NCBI RefSeq assembly: GCF_017873095.1
Contig: NZ_JAGGJU010000009.1
Span: forward strand, 124,001-188,000
DNA: 64,000 bases
Direction of reading: 5' to 3'
Origin: Heterorhizobium halophytocola
Lineage (GTDB): Bacteria > Pseudomonadota > Alphaproteobacteria > Rhizobiales > Rhizobiaceae
Shown here: positions 57,694-64,000 of the stretch, piece after piece
Numbering within the stretch: position 1 is the first letter of the stretch
Layout of the letters: every line of letters begins with the position of its first letter
Made by a program: the position numbers and the translations under genes
The notes under the pieces: model-generated
What the model was told of the DNA's origin: nothing
Database searches by the model: none
What the model saw: the letters and a program-made list of their open reading frames with translations, nothing else

Positions 57694-58428
57694 TCACAGC
57701 CGGTGAAAACGCGGAACCGGAGGGCCATTGCCCTCGCCGCGAAAGACCATGCGGTAGCGGGCAAACAGCACGGCCGTCGCCAGCGAGAACCAGGAGCCCC
57801 AGCCAAGCCCGACAATGACGTCGCTCGGATAATGCACGCCGATCATCACCCGGGTCATCGCCAGCCAGATGGCGGCCAGCGCAAGCGGCAGGCGAAAGCG
57901 CGGCATCAGCAGGGCGGCCGCCATCGCCATGGCGCCGATCGTCGTCGAATGCCCGGAGGGAAAGCTTTCCCAGAGAAAGTCGTTGGTGAAAGGCTGGAAG
58001 GAGAACTTACCGAAATCCTCAAAGCTCAAGGGGCGCGCCCGGCCGACGATGCGCTTGACCGCATTGACGGTGATCGTGGCACTGGCGACGCTGACGAACA
58101 GATAGGCGCCGATATGGGCGATCCGCAGGCGTTGCAGCTTCCGGCGCAGATCGTCGGTGCGACGGGAATAGAGATAGGCTGCGGCAAACAGGATGGCGCT
58201 GACGCTCAGGATCCACCAGGACCGGCCGATATCGGTGATCAGGCCGCCGAACTGCCGGACATAGGCATTGATCTGCTTCTCGCCGGCGCCGACGGGGCCG
58301 TCGAAGACGAGAAAGGCCAGAAGCCCCAGATTGATGACGATGGCGCTATACTGAAGAAGAAAGAGCGAAGGTCGCGGCCCCTTGTTGTTCAGGCGCCTTG
58401 CCCGCAGCCATTGCATCGTTGTTCGCAT
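57694..58428 (-). CDS. PAP2 family phosphatase
   Basis: A 244-residue membrane phosphatase with about six TM helices. The acid-phosphatase motifs are KRIVGRARP, SFPSGHSTT and RVMIGVHYPSDVIVG. Family members dephosphorylate phosphatidic acid, undecaprenyl pyrophosphate or lipid A. The substrate is not distinguishable here. Start 58428 gives MRTTMQWLRARRLNNKG; an ATG at residue 5 is an alternative. It lies between leuB and rpoH2 on the same strand. Confidence 0.9.
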   Translation of the reverse strand: MRTTMQWLRARRLNNKGPRPSLFLLQYSAIVINLGLLAFLVFDGPVGAGEKQINAYVRQFGGLITDIGRSWWILSVSAILFAAAYLYSRRTDDLRRKLQRLRIAHIGAYLFVSVASATITVNAVKRIVGRARPLSFEDFGKFSFQPFTNDFLWESFPSGHSTTIGAMAMAAALLMPRFRLPLALAAIWLAMTRVMIGVHYPSDVIVGLGWGSWFSLATAVLFARYRMVFRGEGNGPPVPRFHRL

Positions 58429-58511
58429 TCTTGTCCCGTTTCAGCCAAGAGCTTCATTTGGCGCGCAAATCCGCCGGGTCAACCGGCGGATTTGAAACGG
58501 GTCCTAGCGGC

Positions 58512-59624
58512 TCAGGCTGACAGGGCGCTGAATTCGGCGAGAATTGCGTCACCCATCTGCGTGGTGCCGACACGGGTCGCGCCATCGGCCATGATGTCGG
58601 CCGTGCGGATGCCTTTGTCGAGCACGTTGGCGATCGCCTTTTCCAGATTGTTGGCTTCCTCGATCATGTTGAACGAGTAGCGCAGGCACATGGCGAAGGA
58701 GGCGATCATGGCGATCGGGTTGGCGATGCCCTTGCCGGCGATGTCCGGCGCCGAGCCGTGCACCGGCTCGTACATCGCCTTGCGCTTGCCGGTCTTGGGG
58801 TCGGGGGCGCCGAGCGAGGCCGATGGCAGCATGCCGAGCGAACCGGTCAGCATGGCGGCGACGTCGGACAGCATGTCGCCGAACAGGTTGTCGGTGACGA
58901 TCACGTCGAACTGCTTGGGCGCCCGCACCAGCTGCATGCCGCCGGCATCGGCCAGCATGTGCTCGAGCTTGACGTCGGAATATTGCGCCTTGTGGGTTTC
59001 GGTGACCACCTGGTTCCACAGCACGCCGGATTTCATCACGTTGCGCTTTTCCATCGAGCAGACGGTGTTGCCGCGGGTGCGGGCCAGTTCGAAGGCGACG
59101 GCGGCGATGCGCTCGATCTCGTAGGTGTCGTAGACCTGGGTGTCGATTGCCCGCTTCTGGCCGTTGCCGAGATCGGTGATCGTCTTCGGCTCGCCGAAAT
59201 AGACGCCGCCGGTCAGTTCGCGCACGATCAGGATGTCGAGGCCTTCGACCAGCTCCGGCTTCAGCGAGGAGGCCTGGGCAAGCGCCGGATAGCAGATTGC
59301 CGGACGCAGATTGGCAAACAGTTCGAGATCCTTGCGCAGGCGCAGGAGGCCGGCTTCGGGGCGGACGTCATAGGGTACCGCATCCCATTGCGGGCCGCCG
59401 ACCGCGCCGAACAGCACGGCGTCGGCATCCGTCGCCTTGGCCATGTCGGCATCGGAAATCGAGGCGCCATGGGCATCATAGGCCGAGCCGCCGACCAGTC
59501 CCTCATCGGTCACGAAGCCGGCATCCTGCTCGGCATTCATATAGTCAATGATCTTGCGCACCTCGCCCATGGTTTCGGGGCCGATGCCGTCGCCGGGCAG
59601 AAGGAAAAGCGTGCGCTGTGCCAT
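58512..59624 (-). CDS. leuB: 3-isopropylmalate dehydrogenase
   Basis: Oxidises and decarboxylates 3-isopropylmalate to 2-oxoisocaproate using NAD. The 370-residue product begins [20 protein letters not shown], has the substrate-binding [13 protein letters not shown], and the family signature [23 protein letters not shown] binding is near [17 protein letters not shown]. The start at 59624 is the family N-terminus; the frame extends upstream without similarity. The leuD gene lies 190 bp upstream on the same strand. Confidence 0.97.
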   Translation of the reverse strand: MAQRTLFLLPGDGIGPETMGEVRKIIDYMNAEQDAGFVTDEGLVGGSAYDAHGASISDADMAKATDADAVLFGAVGGPQWDAVPYDVRPEAGLLRLRKDLELFANLRPAICYPALAQASSLKPELVEGLDILIVRELTGGVYFGEPKTITDLGNGQKRAIDTQVYDTYEIERIAAVAFELARTRGNTVCSMEKRNVMKSGVLWNQVVTETHKAQYSDVKLEHMLADAGGMQLVRAPKQFDVIVTDNLFGDMLSDVAAMLTGSLGMLPSASLGAPDPKTGKRKAMYEPVHGSAPDIAGKGIANPIAMIASFAMCLRYSFNMIEEANNLEKAIANVLDKGIRTADIMADGATRVGTTQMGDAILAEFSALSA

Positions 59625-59814
59625 GTCAGAAGCCTCCCTGACGTTTCTTTGAAGTTGCCGCGTTCTAGCGGGCCGGACGGCCCATATCAAGGACGTTGGC
59701 GGCCGGAACGGTACGGCTTGGAGGCAGGATCGAAAAGGGAGATGGGCGGCCGGAATGGGCGATCATGCGTTGCGGCACACCAGATCCTGCCGCAACGCTT
59801 CGAAAGGGTGTGGC

Positions 59815-60420
59815 TCAGGCCCAGGGACGGGTGGTCTCGAGCGTCTTTTCGTAAGACGTGATCGAGCTTGCCTTTTCCATGGTCAGGCCGATGTCGTCGA
59901 GGCCGTTCAGCAGGCAATGGCGCTTGAAGGCGTCGATGTCGAACTTGATCGAGCCGCCGTCGGGGCCGGTGATTTCCTGGCTTTCGAGGTCGACGGTCAG
60001 GACGGCGTTCGAGCCGCGGCTGGCATCGTCCATCAGCTTGTCCAGGTTTTCCTGGCTGACGACGATCGGCAGGATGCCGTTCTTGAAACAGTTGTTGTAG
60101 AAGATGTCGGCAAACGAGGTGGAGATGACGCAGCGGATGCCGAAATCGAGCAGGGCCCATGGCGCATGTTCGCGCGACGAGCCGCAGCCGAAATTGTCGC
60201 CGGCGACCAGGATCCTGGCGTTCTGATAGGCCGGCTTGTTGAGGACGAAATCGGGGTTGACCGAGCCGTCGTCATTGAACCGGGCTTCGGCAAACAGTCC
60301 CTTGCCGAGACCGGTGCGCTTGATCGTCTTCAGGTAGTCCTTCGGAATGATCATGTCGGTGTCGACATTGACGACGGGAAGCGGTGCGGCAACACCGGTC
60401 AGCGTGGTGAACTTGTCCAT
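59815..60420 (-). CDS. leuD: 3-isopropylmalate dehydratase small subunit LeuD
   Basis: The partner of LeuC (encoded at 14.9 kb). The 201-residue product has [40 protein letters not shown] and [20 protein letters not shown], the swivelling-domain signature. Its start at 60420 is preceded by gaaggcgaagt. The order leuD then leuB on the minus strand suggests joint expression, although the gap is 190 bp. Confidence 0.97.
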   Translation of the reverse strand: MDKFTTLTGVAAPLPVVNVDTDMIIPKDYLKTIKRTGLGKGLFAEARFNDDGSVNPDFVLNKPAYQNARILVAGDNFGCGSSREHAPWALLDFGIRCVISTSFADIFYNNCFKNGILPIVVSQENLDKLMDDASRGSNAVLTVDLESQEITGPDGGSIKFDIDAFKRHCLLNGLDDIGLTMEKASSITSYEKTLETTRPWA

Positions 60421-60561
60421 CAGACTTCGCCTTCGATCTCACGTTTCAGATTTCAGCTGCCAATAGAGCAAAATGCCGCGGATTTGAAGGTCTTTCTTGC
60501 GCGGAACGGTACGCCTGCCGGCGCTCGATGGCGAATGGTCGAGCGCCCGGACGGTCCGCTT

Positions 60562-60795
60562 TCAGAGGTCGATGATCGTGCCGCGGCCGTCGTTCCAGAC
60601 ACGCAGGGTTTCCGGCTGGCGTCTGGCGCGTACCGGGACCTGCGCGTTACGCAGCCTGCTTGCGAGCATGCGGGTGCCGAGCGTGACCGTCAGCAGGGCG
60701 CCGACAAGGAGCGTCAGCGACAGCGTGAAGGCAGCCGCCGCAGCAAGAATTACAAGGCCTCCGGCAGCCAGGACGAGAGAGCGAAGATTGGTCAT
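60562..60795 (-). CDS. Small membrane protein of unknown function
   Basis: A 77-residue protein with one or two hydrophobic helices (LRSLVLAAGGLVILAAAAAF and LSLTLLVGALLTVTLGTRML) and a basic C-terminus ending GRGTIIDL. The start at 60795 follows gaaagga. Similar short proteins sit near leuD in Rhizobiaceae, by memory, with no known function. It is divergent from the CitE-like gene and upstream of leuD on the same strand (141-bp gap). Confidence 0.65.
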   Translation of the reverse strand: MTNLRSLVLAAGGLVILAAAAAFTLSLTLLVGALLTVTLGTRMLASRLRNAQVPVRARRQPETLRVWNDGRGTIIDL

Positions 60796-60936
60796 AGGCG
60801 CAGTCCTTTCATACTCTTGGAAATGGGCGTTTCCCCACGCGATTACAAGGGTTTCGATGAAGGCTTTTGCCGACATCGGCGCAGCGACGTCCGGCCGGCA
60901 CAATCGCTTGCGCGGCGGCTCAAAGCTTGGCAAAAC

Positions 60937-61848
60937 ATGTCCATGCCATTTCATGATCCAGTGCCCCGTCCCCTGCTGCGCCGCTCCGTGTTGAGCGTGC
61001 CGGCGATCAATCCGCGCGCGCTTGCAAAGGCGCCGGCGCTTGCCTGCGATGCGGTCATCTTCGACCTGGAAGACAGCGTCGCTCCGCAAATGAAGGAAGA
61101 GGCGCGGGCCAATCTGCGCGCCCTGTTCAAGGACCGGGGACCGGGTGACCAGGAATGGATCATCCGGGTGAATGCGGCCGACAGCGCGTTTTTCGCCGAC
61201 GACATGCAGGCGGTGATCGATTGCGGACCGGACGCCGTGCTGCTGCCGAAGGTCGGGGCATCGGAGGAATTGCAGGCGGCGGCCGATGCTCTTTCCGGTG
61301 CCGGCCTTTCCGATCTTCCGCTGATGGCGATGATGGAAACCACCCATGGGGTGTTGAATGCACCGGCCATTGCCCGATGGGGCGTCGCCGGCAAGCGGTT
61401 GTCGGCCTTCGTCATCGGTCTCAACGACCTGCGCCGCGAAACCGGCGTGCTGCCGGATCCGCAGCGCACCTATCTCATTCCCTGGCTGATGCAGATCGTC
61501 CTCGTTGCCCGTGCCTACGGGATCGACGTGATCGACAGCGTCTCCAATGACTTTCGCGATCTCGATGCCTTCGGCAAAGAGTGCGGACAGGGCCGCGCCA
61601 TGGGCTTCGACGGCAAGATGCTGATCCATCCGGCACAGATCGCGGCGGCGAATGCGCATTTTTCTCCCTCGGCCGCCGAGATCGCCGATGCCGAGGCGAC
61701 GGTCGCGGCCTTCGCCGACCCTTCGGCGGCGGGCCTCAATGTCGTGACCGTGAACGGGCGGATGGTCGAGCGCCTGCATCTGGAGCAGGCGGAACGGCTG
61801 ATCGCCCGGGCCGATCTCATTCAAGCAAGAAAGAGCAAGACAGAATGA
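60937..61848 (+). CDS. HpcH/HpaI aldolase / CitE-like CoA-ester lyase
   Basis: A 303-residue TIM-barrel protein. LLRRSVLSVPAINPRALAKA starts it. The metal/CoA region is VIFDLEDSVAPQMKEEARAN, with MMETTHGVLNAPAIA and GFDGKMLIHPAQI further on. These are features of citrate-lyase beta-subunit-like and malyl/citramalyl-CoA lyases. It lacks other citrate lyase subunits nearby, so malyl-CoA or a related ester is the likelier substrate. The upstream frame is open for another 1.2 kb but only antisense to leuD. Its stop overlaps the next ATG. Confidence 0.88.
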   Translation: MSMPFHDPVPRPLLRRSVLSVPAINPRALAKAPALACDAVIFDLEDSVAPQMKEEARANLRALFKDRGPGDQEWIIRVNAADSAFFADDMQAVIDCGPDAVLLPKVGASEELQAAADALSGAGLSDLPLMAMMETTHGVLNAPAIARWGVAGKRLSAFVIGLNDLRRETGVLPDPQRTYLIPWLMQIVLVARAYGIDVIDSVSNDFRDLDAFGKECGQGRAMGFDGKMLIHPAQIAAANAHFSPSAAEIADAEATVAAFADPSAAGLNVVTVNGRMVERLHLEQAERLIARADLIQARKSKTE

Positions 61849-62051
61849 AACTTTACCGCTTTCTCACCGGGCCTGACGATGCGTCCTTCTGCCATCGGGT
61901 GACCGATGCCCTGAACAAGGGCTGGGACCTGCACGGCTCGCCGCAGCACACCTTCAACGCCGCGGAAAACCGGCTCTATTGCGGCCAGGCGGTGGTCAAG
62001 ACGGTCGAAGGCAAGGACTATGATCCGTCGATGAAGCTCGGCGAACAGTAG
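61845..62051 (+). CDS. DUF1737 family protein
   Basis: A 68-residue protein beginning MKLYRFLTGPDDASFCHRVT and ending KDYDPSMKLGEQ, with NKGWDLHGSPQHTFNAA in the middle. This is the DUF1737 pattern: small proteins of unknown function with a conserved GWxLxGxP core. Its ATG overlaps the stop of the CitE-like gene (ATGA), so the two are translationally coupled. Confidence 0.88.
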   Translation: MKLYRFLTGPDDASFCHRVTDALNKGWDLHGSPQHTFNAAENRLYCGQAVVKTVEGKDYDPSMKLGEQ

Positions 62052-62210
62052 AGGGTTCCTCGACCGTGCCGGCGCCGGCAAGCGGGTGGCGGCACAAGTG
62101 TTTTTCCCGTTCGACCGCTTGCCTTCGCCTTGCCGGCTGAAGGATGGTCGACGGGATTTCAAAAGGGCGGCATGCCGCCTCCATCGAGAACAAGCTCAAG
62201 GAAACCACCC

Positions 62211-62633
62211 ATGCTGACCATTCGCCGTCTCGACCAGGCCGACGCCCAGATGCTGATTGCCGGAGCCCGGGAAAAGGCAAGGGCGATCGGCGTGCCGATG
62301 TGCATTGCCATCACCGACGAATCCGGCCAGTTGATCGCCTTCGAGCGGATGGATGGCGGCAAGGTGACGAGCACGACGATTGCCATCGACAAGGCATTCA
62401 CGGCGGCGGCAGCGAAGAAGGCGACGCATGAATACGGCACAGCCAGCCAGCCGGGCAATCCGACCTTCGGCATTCATTCGGCAATCGGCGGACGGCTGAT
62501 GGTGGTCGGCGGCGGCCTGCCTGTGACCGTCGACGGCGAGGTGGTCGGCGGCATTGGCCTCAGTTCGGGTACGCCCGCCCAGGACATGGAATGTGCCCAG
62601 GCCGGCATCGACCATTTTCTCGGCGCGCGCTGA
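62211..62633 (+). CDS. GlcG/HbpS family haem-binding-type protein
   Basis: A 140-residue protein of the Haem_degrading/GlcG fold: GVPMCIAITDESGQLIAFER, then DGGKVTSTTIAIDKAFTAAA, GGRLMVVGGGLPVTVDGEVV and GGIGLSSGTPAQDMECAQAG. Members bind haem or small ligands or are orphans of glycolate or cobalamin loci. ATG 62211 is the family start. It follows the CitE/DUF1737 pair by 159 bp on the same strand. Function here unknown. Confidence 0.88.
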   Translation: MLTIRRLDQADAQMLIAGAREKARAIGVPMCIAITDESGQLIAFERMDGGKVTSTTIAIDKAFTAAAAKKATHEYGTASQPGNPTFGIHSAIGGRLMVVGGGLPVTVDGEVVGGIGLSSGTPAQDMECAQAGIDHFLGAR

Positions 62634-62671
62634 TCCTTCAGGATTTTGCGGTGGGTTGCCGGTGCGGAGGC

Positions 62672-63112
62672 TCAGTGGCCGACGACCGCATCCTCGGCGC
62701 TTGCCTCGATCCGCTCCATGTCATCGTCGGACAGGCCGAAATGATGGCCGATCTCGTGGATCAGCACATGGGTGATGATGTCGCCCAGGGTTTCCTCGTT
62801 CTCGGCCCAGTAGTCGAGGATCGGACGGCGATAGAGCAGGATCCGGTTCGGCATTTCGCCGGTGTCCATGGTGAAACGCTCCGAGATGCCGCGGCCTTCG
62901 AACAGGCCGAGCAGGTCGAAGGGCGTTTCCAGCGCCATGTCCTCGAAAATGTCGTCGGAGGGGAAGTCGGCGATCTCGATGCTCAGGTCCTTGGTCAGCG
63001 CACGAAACTCTTCCGGCAGGTGGCCATAGGCCTCGACTGCCAGCGATTCAAATGTGCTGAGGGTCGGCGCGTGGCGTTCGCGCCAATCTTCGGTCTGGTC
63101 TACGCGATCCAT
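62672..63112 (-). CDS. Zincin-like metallopeptidase family protein (DUF1025-type)
   Basis: A 146-residue protein of the minimal zincin family. The extended metal motif is HEIGHHFGLSDDDM (residues 119-132), with Glu120 as catalytic base. TMDTGEMPNRILLYRRPILD precedes it. Such small acidic proteins are common in alphaproteobacteria; true peptidase activity is not established. It is divergent from imuA across a 156-bp gap. Confidence 0.9.
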   Translation of the reverse strand: MDRVDQTEDWRERHAPTLSTFESLAVEAYGHLPEEFRALTKDLSIEIADFPSDDIFEDMALETPFDLLGLFEGRGISERFTMDTGEMPNRILLYRRPILDYWAENEETLGDIITHVLIHEIGHHFGLSDDDMERIEASAEDAVVGH

Positions 63113-63232
63113 ATAATCTCCTTATGGCCTCCATATAGGCCGTTTCCGGGGCGTTTACGAGCGGAAATCCGGAACAGGAATAATTTCACACGAATCGTGG
63201 TTGACTCTTTTCGCCAGCTCTGGAATCCATAA

Positions 63233-63247
63233 GAACAAATAGAGAAC
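63233..63247 (-). promoter_or_regulatory. LexA (SOS) box upstream of imuA
   Basis: The plus strand reads GAAC-AAATAGA-GAAC, i.e. GTTC-N7-GTTC on the minus strand, an exact match to the alphaproteobacterial LexA operator. It ends 21 bases before the imuA start. This predicts DNA-damage control of imuA and the imuB-dnaE2 genes that normally follow. Confidence 0.85.
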
Positions 63248-63268
63248 GTAGAGACAGGAGCGAACGCC

Positions 63269-64000
63269 GTGGCACATCAGGCCATGACGCGAGAGGAGCT
63301 TTTTGCGCTTCGCGAGGCGGTGGCCCGGATCGAGGGCAAGCCGGTCCACGCGGCGCGCGACTGGGCACGCCAGGCCGAGCGGCAGGCGGCGGAGGCGACC
63401 TCTCCGCCAGGCCCGGTGGCGGAGAAAGAGGCGCGCGACGGGGAGTTTCTGCAGCTGCTGCAGGAGACCATCGGCAAGGCAGGCAGCTTTCTGGAAGTGC
63501 GCAATCCGAGCCTGATGCAGGCGGGCGGTGCCAGCGGCTTTGCGCTGGCGCTGGCACTGATGGCACCGGGCCTGAAGACGGGCGGGCGGATTCTGCAGAT
63601 CGGCGATCGCGAGACCGTGCGCGAGGCGGGTCTGCCCTATGCGCCGGGGCTTGCCGATTTCGGCCTGCAATCGGCGCAGGTCGTCCATGCCCTGCCGCGC
63701 CGGATCGAGGATGCGCTCTGGCTTGCCGATACGGCGCTTTCAAGCCGGGCCTTTGCCGCGGTTCTGCTGGAGGTGCATGGCAATCCCCGGCATTTCGGCC
63801 TGACCGAAAGCCGGCGGCTGAGCCTGACGGCCCGCGCGCAGGGTGGCCTGCTGGTGGTGGTGCGGCATGGCGGCGAGGAGGAGGCCTCGAGTGCCGCCCT
63901 CAGACTGAAACTATCCCCGGCGCCGGCGGCGGGCCGGGTGCTTTTCGACAATGCGATGCCGGGCGGCAGCATCGGCAACAGCGTTTTTCACGTAACCGTC
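63269..64000 (+). CDS. imuA: ImuA family SOS mutagenesis protein (partial, cut by window end)
   Basis: The frame from GTG at 63269 (or ATG at 63284) runs to the window edge without a stop, at least 244 codons. ImuA features are MTREELFALREAVARIEGKP at the start, GFALALALMAPG, and LPYAPGLADFGLQSAQVVHA followed by RRIEDALWLADTALSSRAFA. The Gly-rich RecA-like loop is degenerate. ImuA works with ImuB and the polymerase DnaE2 in damage-induced mutagenesis. An exact LexA box lies directly upstream; gacaggag precedes the GTG. Confidence 0.85.
   Translation, partial: MAHQAMTREELFALREAVARIEGKPVHAARDWARQAERQAAEATSPPGPVAEKEARDGEFLQLLQETIGKAGSFLEVRNPSLMQAGGASGFALALALMAPGLKTGGRILQIGDRETVREAGLPYAPGLADFGLQSAQVVHALPRRIEDALWLADTALSSRAFAAVLLEVHGNPRHFGLTESRRLSLTARAQGGLLVVVRHGGEEEASSAALRLKLSPAPAAGRVLFDNAMPGGSIGNSVFHVTV

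Noticed and set aside
59755-60936. Upstream extension of the CitE-like frame
   Set aside because: The 394 extra codons run antisense to leuD and the 77-residue membrane gene and show no similarity; the ATG at 60937 gives the family N-terminus.

Overview
The window is a high-GC alphaproteobacterial chromosome segment, most probably from the Rhizobiaceae (Rhizobium/Agrobacterium/Ciceribacter-like). The evidence is gene content and order (ffh, chorismate mutase, rpsP, rimM, trmD, rplS, then leuC; tesB/glnK/amtB/ftsK/lolA-like/xthA; leuB/leuD) and clade-typical regulatory signals: a SAM-II riboswitch before metA, a CtrA box before ftsK, a GTTC-N7-GTTC LexA box before imuA, and an RpoH2-type sigma factor. 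Almost all of it is ordinary chromosome. There is no CRISPR array, insertion sequence, integrase or prophage.

Layout. 0.3-4.9 kb: SRP and ribosome-maturation cluster. 4.9-5.9 kb: a BA14K-family gene flanked by rplS and a decayed copy of the rplS 3' end with its terminator. 5.9-11.4 kb: a DUF2946-like protein, a Met-rich PepSY membrane protein, a Tat-type DJ-1/PfpI protein and a large KatE catalase that carries its own DJ-1-like domain; this looks like a metal/redox-stress cluster. 11.4-14.6 kb: an amino-acid ABC permease remnant, then a divergent pair of protein/sugar glycosyltransferase-like genes. 14.9-17.3 kb: leuC and an EamA transporter. 17.3-19.8 kb: an AT-rich promoter region and a HAF-repeat autotransporter split by a one-base frameshift. 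19.9-22.7 kb: aldo/keto reductase, L,D-transpeptidase-like protein, an orphan OmpR-type regulator and a stand-alone cyclic-nucleotide-binding protein. 22.7-30.3 kb: xthA, a LolA-like protein, ftsK, amtB-glnK (sigma-54 promoter) and tesB. 30.4-34.7 kb: flavin hydroxylase, Trm112/Lon-N/YbbN genes, a ProX-type editing protein and tRNA-Gly(GCC). 34.7-43.1 kb: a peptide/opine-type ABC importer cassette with RidA and IclR genes and a divergent FAD monooxygenase. 43.1-47.5 kb: galM, a CoxE-like VWA protein, metA with its SAM-II riboswitch, and a MoxR ATPase. 48-54.7 kb: two small genes, thiamine pyrophosphokinase, an ABC-F ATPase, and a TPP riboswitch driving thiBPQ. 54.9-62.6 kb: M48/LysM lipoprotein, rpoH2, PAP2 phosphatase, leuB, leuD, a CitE-like lyase and small proteins. 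62.7-64 kb: a zincin-fold protein and the start of an SOS-controlled imuA, cut by the window edge.

Functional links: LeuC (14.9 kb), LeuD and LeuB (58.5-60.4 kb) together supply leucine biosynthesis from two loci. Thiamine pyrophosphokinase makes the TPP that the riboswitch 2 kb downstream would sense to control thiamine import. GlnK and AmtB form the usual nitrogen-controlled ammonium transport unit. MetA is predicted to use acetyl-CoA (Glu111) and to be shut off by S-adenosylmethionine.

No wholly new system is demonstrable. The best leads are the DUF2946/PepSY/DJ-1/KatE cluster, the paired glycosyltransferases, the frameshifted autotransporter, the duplicated rplS tail around the BA14K gene, and several well-formed regulatory sites.
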